This document shows, piece by piece, positions 58,080-64,000 of a DNA stretch of 64,000 nucleotides (position 1 is its first letter; the number at the start of each line of letters is the position of its first letter). Origin of the DNA: Methanobacterium alkalithermotolerans (GTDB taxonomy: Archaea; Methanobacteriota; Methanobacteria; Methanobacteriales; Methanobacteriaceae); contig NZ_CP058560.1 of NCBI RefSeq assembly GCF_018141185.1, positions 1,583,501 through 1,647,500 of the forward strand, given 5' to 3'. A program made the translations under genes and the position numbers. Under the pieces are notes generated by a model. That model was not told where the DNA came from. It saw only the letters and a list, made by a program, of their open reading frames with translations, and did not search any database.

Positions 58080-58895
58080 GTGGGATTTATTGGATTTGGA
58101 GAAGTGGCATCGACTTTAACTATAGAACTACTAATAAACGGGGCAGAGGTTTTCACCTGTGTGGAAGGCAGGAGTGATTTTAGCCGGAATTTAGCCCAGG
58201 AGAAAAATGTTAACACCGTTCCCACTAATGAGGCGCTGGCTCAAAAAGTAGATATTATCCTATCTGCAGTTACACCTGCGGCTGCTATTGATGCGGCTGC
58301 ATCAATTGGTACTAACTTCAAGGGGACCTATGTGGATATAAATAATGTCTCTCCTGAGGTGGTTAAAAGTGCACTGCAACATATAAAACAGGGTAAAGTG
58401 GTAGATGCAGCAATAATAGGGAGTGTGAACCGAAAGAAAGTACAAATACTGGCTTCCGGAAAAGATGCTCCGGAGTTTGCCCAGCTGAATGATTTTGGAT
58501 TAAATATTAAAATTATTGGCACAGAAATCGGCCAGGCTTCCGGGATTAAGATGCTGCGAAGCTCATATACTAAGGGTGTGTCTGCTCTTTTATGGGAAAC
58601 ATTTTATGCCGCCTATAAAATGGGAGTTGATGAAGAATTATTTGATGTTATTGGAAATACAGAAGGGTCTGAATTTAAAAAATCAGCAATATCACGAATG
58701 ATAAGTACAGCATTCCATGCTTCAAGGCGCCAGGAAGAAATGAAAGAGGTGCAATTAGCTTTATCCCTTTTTGAGGATCCTGTTTTGGCTAAATCCACCG
58801 AAAGAAAATTCCACCAAATAGCTCAAAAACTAAAAAGACTGGATAAAAAACCAGATACTTACCGGGAAGCCTTTTTATTATGGGAAAAATTATAA
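58080..58895 (+). CDS. NAD(P)-dependent 6-phosphogluconate-dehydrogenase-like oxidoreductase (DUF1932)
   Basis: An N-terminal Rossmann domain (VGFIGFGEVAS) is followed by VDIILSAVTPAAA and a C-terminal DUF1932-type helical domain (MLRSSYTKGVSALLWETF). This architecture is the beta-hydroxyacid dehydrogenase superfamily branch seen in many methanogens; the substrate is unknown. The listed start is GTG 58080 (271 residues), but the ribosome site GGAGGG (58061-58066) is 13-14 bases away. An ATT at 58074, eight bases after GGAGG, would give MKVGFIGFG, the typical family N-terminus, so AUU initiation is suspected. Confidence 0.8.
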   Translation: MGFIGFGEVASTLTIELLINGAEVFTCVEGRSDFSRNLAQEKNVNTVPTNEALAQKVDIILSAVTPAAAIDAAASIGTNFKGTYVDINNVSPEVVKSALQHIKQGKVVDAAIIGSVNRKKVQILASGKDAPEFAQLNDFGLNIKIIGTEIGQASGIKMLRSSYTKGVSALLWETFYAAYKMGVDEELFDVIGNTEGSEFKKSAISRMISTAFHASRRQEEMKEVQLALSLFEDPVLAKSTERKFHQIAQKLKRLDKKPDTYREAFLLWEKL

Positions 58896-58986
58896 GTTCT
58901 CTATTAATTATTATTAAAAAAGCTTATTTTAGAGTTAAAACATAATCATTATACGTAGAGATAGTTACTAAAAGGAGGATTTATTC

Positions 58987-59193
58987 ATGACCCAACAAGA
59001 ACAACTCCAGGACTGCAAAAAAACACTGGAAGAATTGGTGGGTAAAAATGTCAAAAATGTAGAATTTGAATCTTCAGAAGATTGCTGGAGGATATATATA
59101 CACACTGACCAGGGTAAAATTGTAATGTCCTTTTGTAAAGGATGGGCCTGTCCGGTGGTGGAACACAGATCACTTAAAACTAAAAAAAAATAA
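58987..59193 (+). CDS. Small unrecognised protein with four cysteines
   Basis: This 68-residue protein has no family I can name. It has Cys residues near 9, 33, 50 and 55 (DCKK, EDCWRI, FCKGWACPVV). A strong AAAAGGAGG lies upstream of the ATG, supporting a real gene. A beta-strand-rich middle (VEFESSEDCWRIYIHTDQGKIVMSF) suggests a small alpha/beta fold. It stands alone between the oxidoreductase and the convergent nucleotidyltransferase gene. Confidence 0.65.
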   Translation: MTQQEQLQDCKKTLEELVGKNVKNVEFESSEDCWRIYIHTDQGKIVMSFCKGWACPVVEHRSLKTKKK

Positions 59194-59290
59194 GTAATTA
59201 ACCGGGTGTTATTTTATTCTTTCCAGGTTTGGTTAAATGGCAGGATATTTTTTTTTTGGCTAGTTGATGGTAAACATATATTAAAATTGT

Positions 59291-60586
59291 TTAATTTGAT
59301 TTACCCACATATATTCGGATTCTAATTCCTCTGGCTTTTTTAATTACCCTGGCACTTACTGGTATAAACTGGGAATCAAGTAAAAGCCTTAAATAGGTTA
59401 CCATTACTCCTGGAAGTTTTAAAGGGCTTTTAATTTTCTTACCCTCTGTTCTTAGTTCACAGGCCAGGAGCCCATTTTGATCCACATAGATATTAGCTGG
59501 TAAATCATCTTTTAGATAATCCACTTCAAAACTTCTCACACTTAATCCTGCATCAAAGGCCAGGGGTGATGAATCTTTTATTTTTTCACCATTCATGAAT
59601 TTTTGATGAGCTTCAGATGATTTAAAACCTTCTTCACTTTTTTTAGCCACAAACCATGATCTTTCAATAACTTTTTCTATGGTCTGATCAGGGGGTACTA
59701 TTCCCTTCTTCTCATAACTCCTTATAAGATGTAGAACTTCCTCTTTGGATATATCTTCTTCCAGTGCACTTATAGCCAACCGGGTCAATACTGGCCCATA
59801 TCCTGCTCTTCTAAAGGCAGCCCATATTTGATCTTCCTGTCGGTACACTCTTCCTTTAATAATGGAGTTTATGGCATCTGCATTTAAATGTGCAATTTGC
59901 ATCAAACTGGACCGGGAATAGGTATTCATTCTCTTGGTTATAGCTTCCAGATTTCTCCCGGGGGCCACATTACCCTTTTTTATTTCCCTTTCCAGAATTT
60001 TAGTGGTGGTGTGGGGAAGAAGGCTTTTTACTTCTGGAGGTATCTTCATATCATTTTCCACAATAGCTCTTCTTATTTCCCTTCCAGATATCTTACCTCC
60101 CATTTCCAGTTCAGGTATGATATGAAACTTCATCTTTTTTTTATATTTTTTATATAAAAATTCATTAACTGCAAACCAGCGAATAACATTTCGGTTAGGA
60201 AGATTACGGGGTATCCCACTGAATATTTCTTTTTTTGCAAATTTTTTAGCATGTTTTATGATGGTGGGGGTGGATACATTGGCAGCATCCACATAATCTA
60301 CTACCCCATCTTCAATCATCATGGCAATACGGATAGGAACGGTATAAGCCAGGGTTAATCGGTGGTGCAATCCTTCAATGGGAACCACTCTATCTGCCCC
60401 TGCTTCAAGGGCCATTTCTTTTCGGGCCTCATAACTAACAAAAAATGGAGCATGGTTAGCACTAAAGCCCTTGTTGAGGTATATTACTACCTCATCCCCG
60501 GTTTCTTTCCCTATTTCTTTTCCCTTTTCAATCAATTTCACATGACCCTTATGCACCGGGTCAAAATCGGCACTAATTCCTATCAC
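59291..60586 (-). CDS. HIGH-type nucleotidyltransferase (TmcAL-like)
   Basis: The 431-residue protein begins with a nucleotidyltransferase core, [16 protein letters not shown] with the HxGH motif (about 13-16), and a KMSK-region-like [12 protein letters not shown] (about 178-189). The C-terminal part is helical. It resembles the HIGH_NTase1/TmcAL group, in which bacterial members activate acetate to acetylate the wobble C34 of elongator tRNA-Met. Archaea normally use the acetyl-CoA enzyme TmcA for this, so a different substrate is likely. It is AT-rich and monocistronic. Confidence 0.7.
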   Translation of the reverse strand: MIGISADFDPVHKGHVKLIEKGKEIGKETGDEVVIYLNKGFSANHAPFFVSYEARKEMALEAGADRVVPIEGLHHRLTLAYTVPIRIAMMIEDGVVDYVDAANVSTPTIIKHAKKFAKKEIFSGIPRNLPNRNVIRWFAVNEFLYKKYKKKMKFHIIPELEMGGKISGREIRRAIVENDMKIPPEVKSLLPHTTTKILEREIKKGNVAPGRNLEAITKRMNTYSRSSLMQIAHLNADAINSIIKGRVYRQEDQIWAAFRRAGYGPVLTRLAISALEEDISKEEVLHLIRSYEKKGIVPPDQTIEKVIERSWFVAKKSEEGFKSSEAHQKFMNGEKIKDSSPLAFDAGLSVRSFEVDYLKDDLPANIYVDQNGLLACELRTEGKKIKSPLKLPGVMVTYLRLLLDSQFIPVSARVIKKARGIRIRIYVGKSN

Positions 60587-60738
60587 GATTACACTTCACA
60601 AATCTGGATATATATAAATTCAATCATTATTCATTCTTAATTTATTATTGGGAAATATATAAGACACCTTATCTATTTTTTCTACTTTAACTGTTATTAA
60701 AACCTGATTTAAAAATAAAAAAAGGGGTTTGTATTTAT

Positions 60739-61218
60739 TTATTCAAATATTCGAAATATTCCCGTAACTATTAACCAGATTCCAATTAACATACCTAAAT
60801 ACATGGGATCAAAGGCATAGGTACCGAGAATTATATAAATTATACCTAAAATAATTCCGATTACTCCAGGCCAGATACCGATTTTAGATTCTTTACTACC
60901 AATTAAGGCTATAAAACCAGCAATTACCAGTAATATACCTGCCAGATACAGGATAATAGCCGCCACAAAACTGAACAAGGCGGGATTAAATATTAAACCT
61001 ATGGCTAATATGAGAGTTATAATACCCAGCACCAGGTTAAGCAATCCTCTGGTAAAACTCAAATCAAGACTGGCCATACCCAGGGCCATAAACCAGACGG
61101 CCAGTATAATCAAAGAGAAACTCACTATCACACTGACAGTTACAACTCCTAAAAGAGGAAAAGAAATTACAATTAGACCTAAAATAATGGCTAAAATTCC
61201 ACTTACCGTATTTTTCAT
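60739..61218 (-). CDS. DUF308/HdeD-like membrane protein
   Basis: The 159-residue, very hydrophobic protein has about six transmembrane helices arranged as two repeated three-helix units, with Gly-rich repeats such as GLIVISFPLLGVV and FIALIGSKESKIGIWPGVIGIILG. This is the HdeD/DUF308 family. Bacterial HdeD is linked to acid resistance, but archaeal members have no known function. GGAGGTGGAAAAATG supplies a strong ribosome site. Confidence 0.85.
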   Translation of the reverse strand: MKNTVSGILAIILGLIVISFPLLGVVTVSVIVSFSLIILAVWFMALGMASLDLSFTRGLLNLVLGIITLILAIGLIFNPALFSFVAAIILYLAGILLVIAGFIALIGSKESKIGIWPGVIGIILGIIYIILGTYAFDPMYLGMLIGIWLIVTGIFRIFE

Positions 61219-61313
61219 TTTTCCACCTCCACTACAATTAACAAACCCCTGATTTTTTATTCTAGCCGATGTGGTTAATATGATTTTTTAAAAGTGGATG
61301 AATTTAGTGAAAT

Positions 61314-62375
61314 TTAATATCTTATTCTGGTTGTAGAACGACCAATATCACAAAAACTACTTTCTACTTGCCATTGATTTTTACAGTCACATTCTAATTC
61401 TTTTACCGGAATTTGATCCAGATTAGAATCAATTATCATTTGCTTTAGCTTAGAATTACATTTTTTGCAGTTATAAGGGCCTCTTCTACTTCCAAAACCA
61501 GAAGTATCCATTATAGCAGGAATATTAACTTTTTCACGGACCTGGTTTATGATTTTAATAGTGCTCCATATCCATGGCGGTTGATAAGATCCTTTACGCC
61601 ATAGTTCTTCAATTAAAGTACCTTTGTGGATGGTAGCCGGACAAAAAGAAATCCTATCTATACCTGCCTTTTCGGCATAAATAGCACTATCAATTGCTTC
61701 TTGTATGCCCTGCTTTTCTGAAGTTAAAATAGGCTTCACAAGAATATAGGCTTTTGATCTTACTTTATATTCTGATTTAAGGTCTTTTATTATTTCAACT
61801 GCTTGTTCAAAGTCTTTTTTGGAAAAACCTTTATTTATTTTATATTCCCGGGTATGGTCGCTGGCGGATTCAAGCCCCATACTGATTTCAAATATTTTAT
61901 CAGGAAGATAAGAACAGCACTCCTTAATTATCTCTCTATTCACATATTCTGGTCGGGATTCTACCACCACTTCTGCCACGTTTTCAATTTCACCCAGGGT
62001 TTGCAAAATCTCTCTCCGGGCTTCAACAGGCATCTCATCAGGATTCAAGAAACTACCGGATGTGAAAATTTTAACTGCAGTGGGTTCTTCCAGGGTATGT
62101 TTATCCATTATTTCATGGAATAGGGGGATAATATCTCGTGCAGGAACATTTTCTACATGGGAATCATTAATATAACTGCACATGGTGCAACCACCACTTT
62201 CAGATAAGGCCCAGGAACATCCACCGGTGGGCAAAATCATGAAAAGGGTAGGGCCTCTTCCCTGGTATAATAAGTCTTCCTGATACCAGCTGGTAGATAA
62301 TTCTTCAGGGGATCGCTTTTTAACTTTTTTTAGAGATTTATTTCTAATTTCTCTGGTTAATTTTTTTATTTGCAT
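61314..62375 (-). CDS. Archaeosine biosynthesis radical SAM protein RaSEA-type
   Basis: The 353-residue protein belongs to the Elp3/MiaB-related radical SAM family that, with ArcS, forms archaeosine at position 15 of tRNA. Radical SAM cysteines are in GGCSWALSESGGCTMC (about 51-66; C-x8-C-x2-C spacing, unusual for the CxxxCxxC family but typical here). IFEISMGLESASD is a later SAM-binding segment. The C-terminus has a zinc-type set CKKC and CDCK. The partner ArcS is not in the window. Confidence 0.83.
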   Translation of the reverse strand: MQIKKLTREIRNKSLKKVKKRSPEELSTSWYQEDLLYQGRGPTLFMILPTGGCSWALSESGGCTMCSYINDSHVENVPARDIIPLFHEIMDKHTLEEPTAVKIFTSGSFLNPDEMPVEARREILQTLGEIENVAEVVVESRPEYVNREIIKECCSYLPDKIFEISMGLESASDHTREYKINKGFSKKDFEQAVEIIKDLKSEYKVRSKAYILVKPILTSEKQGIQEAIDSAIYAEKAGIDRISFCPATIHKGTLIEELWRKGSYQPPWIWSTIKIINQVREKVNIPAIMDTSGFGSRRGPYNCKKCNSKLKQMIIDSNLDQIPVKELECDCKNQWQVESSFCDIGRSTTRIRY

Positions 62376-62693
62376 GGTTTTTTACCTGATTTAGAATGAT
62401 CAGCACCCTTCTATATTAGTACGATGTAATCATTATCTTATTTTTTAATTAATTTATCCTTACTTCTAAAATTAAATAATTATTTATTAGAAAAATAAGC
62501 CGAAACTATAAAGGACACTATAATTATTCAGTTTTTAAACTTAATAAAATATATTTAACTATCTTTATTATTATTCTATATAATTTTAACAATAATTATA
62601 TTAATTTCCGTAATTAAAATATGTTTATATATTATCCCGATTTTCAGCATCCTTCAATTAATTATTTAAACTGGGGGTCTTTAATTTAAAAAA
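62376..62693. other. 318-base AT-rich intergenic region
   Basis: I see no gene. The region is extremely AT-rich and divergent. TTTATATATTA (about 62624-62634) is a probable TATA box for the rightward radical SAM gene, with transcription expected near 62655-62660. GGGGGT (62673-62678) is the only G-rich ribosome-site candidate. Confidence 0.45.
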
Positions 62694-63575
62694 ATAAACG
62701 TTAAATCAGTTTTAAATAAGCACAAACATCGTGATAGTCTTTTTTTAGAAGACTACACTTTAAATCCTTATATGGGCTGCTCTTTTAACTGCGTATATTG
62801 TTATATTCATGGTAGCAAATATGGTGAACATATTCCCTCCCAGCTTACTGCCAAAATTAATGCCCCTGAAATTCTTTATCGTCAACTAAAAAACAGAGCT
62901 CGAAAAAAAGAACATGGAATTATTGCCCTGGGTTCTGCAACAGATCCATATTTACCCCAGGAAGAAAACCTGAAAATTACCAGGGAACTTTTAAAAATCA
63001 TCCATCGCTTTCATTTTCCATTAAACCTGTTTACTAAATCCACCTTAATTTTCCGGGACCTTGAAATTTTAAAAAAAATTGATAATTCTGCTCATTTACC
63101 TCCGGACTTGATGCCTCAATTAAAACAGGGGGTCATAATATCTTTTTCCTTTTCCACTGTTAATGAAAAAATTGCTGCTATTTTTGAACCAGATGCACCA
63201 TCTCCCTGGGAACGCTTAGAAACCATGCAAAAGTTTAAAGAAGAAGGCTTCCTTACCGGGGCTTGCTTAATGCCACTTTTACCCTTTATTTCTGATTCAG
63301 AAGATCAACTGGATATAATGATAAAGTCGGTAAAAGAATATGGTGGGGACTTTGTAATTCCCGGGGCCTTGACTCTTTTTGGTGATAAGCCTCATGATTG
63401 CAGGGTCAGATATTATGAGGTGTTAGAAGAATATTTTCCAGAACTGATTCCTAAAACCAGGTCTATATTTAAATCTAAATCTTATCCTTCTTCTAAATAT
63501 CAGATTAAAATTTATAATATGGTGGCAGATATTGCTAAGAAGCACAGAATACGCAATAAAATTATTTCAGAATAA
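62694..63575 (+). CDS. Radical SAM protein, SPL-like family (start is ATA?)
   Basis: The protein has the radical SAM motif CSFNCVYC (Cys 29, 33, 36 in the extended form), NPYMGCSFNCVYCY being typical of the spore-photoproduct-lyase-like/COG1533 family. The first ATG in frame, 62772, would start two residues before the first motif Cys and is too late. Upstream codons encode NVKSVLNKHKHRDSLFLED, a plausible family N-terminus. No ATG, GTG or TTG lies in that stretch, which is open back to a stop at 62682-62684. The best initiation codon is ATA at 62694 (293 residues). The substrate is unknown. Confidence 0.78.
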   Translation: MNVKSVLNKHKHRDSLFLEDYTLNPYMGCSFNCVYCYIHGSKYGEHIPSQLTAKINAPEILYRQLKNRARKKEHGIIALGSATDPYLPQEENLKITRELLKIIHRFHFPLNLFTKSTLIFRDLEILKKIDNSAHLPPDLMPQLKQGVIISFSFSTVNEKIAAIFEPDAPSPWERLETMQKFKEEGFLTGACLMPLLPFISDSEDQLDIMIKSVKEYGGDFVIPGALTLFGDKPHDCRVRYYEVLEEYFPELIPKTRSIFKSKSYPSSKYQIKIYNMVADIAKKHRIRNKIISE

Positions 63576-63608
63576 ATATTAATACTTTATGGAATTGATA
63601 AAGACTTT

Positions 63609-63650
63609 AAAAAAAATAAAAAGAGAATAGAAGAATCAAAAAGATTCTTC
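63609..63650 (-). terminator. Hairpin plus T-run terminator of mer
   Basis: GAAGAATC (63630-63637) and GATTCTTC (63643-63650) form a perfect 8-base stem with a 5-base loop. On the minus strand the T-rich tract TATTCTCTTTTTATTTTTTTT follows in pieces down to 63609. It lies eight bases after the mer stop and also sits downstream of the convergent radical SAM gene. Confidence 0.65.
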
Positions 63651-63657
63651 ATTAATT

Positions 63658-64000
63658 TTAGAAGGTTTTAATTACTTCTCCCATTAATTTAATGGATTTT
63701 TCCTTGTCAGGTCCTATTGGGGAACCAACCACATACTGGGTTACTCCTTGTTCACCTAAAGCTTCAATCTTAGGTATTAAATCATCAGGAGTTCCTACAA
63801 TAGAGAACGCTTCCATCAAATCGTCAGTTACAGCTCCAATAGCTCCACCGAAGTCACCTTTACCTATCATTTCTCCGATTTTTGCTCCGGTGTCTGGTGC
63901 CAGTCCGTGTCTTTCTAAAACAGGTGGTGGTGATCCTGCAGCAATAAATGCCACCACAATCTTGGCAGCTCCTAATGCTTTTCCTGCGTCATCATCAATG
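63658..64000 (-). CDS. mer: F420-dependent methylene-H4MPT reductase Mer, C-terminal part
   Basis: Mer reduces methylene-H4MPT to methyl-H4MPT with F420H2, the step that also supplies the methyl branch of CODH/ACS. The window edge removes the 5' part; about 114 codons of an expected ~320 remain. The segment [20 protein letters not shown] and the preceding [12 protein letters not shown] match the Mer/luciferase-like C-terminus. The GTG at 63957 is internal, as the frame is open up to the window end. A hairpin terminator follows. Confidence 0.92.
   Translation of the reverse strand, partial: IDDDAGKALGAAKIVVAFIAAGSPPPVLERHGLAPDTGAKIGEMIGKGDFGGAIGAVTDDLMEAFSIVGTPDDLIPKIEALGEQGVTQYVVGSPIGPDKEKSIKLMGEVIKTF

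Overview
The window looks like a chromosomal segment of a hydrogenotrophic methanogen of the order Methanobacteriales, most likely a Methanobacterium-type genome. The evidence is AT-rich DNA, TATA-box promoters with oligo-T terminators, an archaeal histone, ABCE1/Rli1, archaeal AlaRS, aEF-1beta and RadB. Methanogen-specific genes are also present: methylene-H4MPT reductase, an FwdE-like protein, a marker-16-type COG1900 protein, MfnE, CODH/ACS and six-gene POR. Most of it is ordinary core genome. I saw no CRISPR array, insertion sequence, prophage or clearly foreign block.

Layout. 1-9.7 kb: alaS (5' end cut off), an FwdE-like zinc protein, a COG1900/DUF39 ferredoxin protein, thiI, fructose-1,6-bisphosphate aldolase/phosphatase, DUF434 and DUF357 genes, archaetidylinositol-phosphate synthase, a YrdC/Sua5 protein and radB. 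10-18 kb: an aminotransferase, ABCE1/Rli1, a histone, pth2, mfnE, a 53-residue zinc ribbon, aEF-1beta, a TctA-like membrane protein and a zinc-ribbon methyltransferase. 18-21 kb: a TadA/TadC-type secretion pair. 20.8-31.4 kb: a Co/Ni ECF transporter (CbiM, PDGLE protein, CbiQ) divergent from a complete CODH/acetyl-CoA synthase operon (cdhA-B-C-cooC-D-E and a polyferredoxin). 31.4-37 kb: a HEAT/PsbP-like protein, a large STT3/GT39-like membrane protein with a toroid-like tail, and a geranylgeranyl reductase overlapping a 58-residue ferredoxin. 37.2-37.5 kb: tRNA-Leu(UAA) and tRNA-Thr(GGU). 37.6-48 kb: a phosphoesterase, a membrane protein with an HTH-PhoU protein, a citryl-CoA lyase-like protein, and a phosphate block (two pstS, pstC, pstA, pstB, phoU, orphan, phoU). 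48-53 kb: fumarase alpha and porC-D-A-B-E-F. 53-64 kb: a DHPS-like protein, a tRNA thiolase with a ubiquitin-like sulfur carrier, an ARMT1/DUF89 protein, a thioredoxin-CcdA pair, an NAD oxidoreductase, a HIGH-type nucleotidyltransferase, DUF308, an archaeosine radical SAM enzyme, an SPL-type radical SAM protein and the 3' end of mer.

The genes fit an autotrophic methanogen. CODH/ACS makes acetyl-CoA from CO2 and a methyl branch that passes through Mer. POR carboxylates acetyl-CoA to pyruvate, FBP aldolase/phosphatase serves gluconeogenesis and fumarase serves the partial reductive TCA branch. The metal transporter beside CODH/ACS would supply nickel (or cobalt), and the lipid genes serve ether-lipid synthesis. 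Several starts were reassigned from Shine-Dalgarno position (GGTGAT or GGAGG) and family N-termini. Three genes are best explained by AUU or AUA initiation, although this is inference. The most interesting leads are the STT3-like/toroid fusion, the phosphate block with three PhoU proteins and tandem pstS genes sharing a 44-base identical tract, the start-codon anomalies, two small genes (58 and 53 residues), and the inverted repeats upstream of aEF-1beta.
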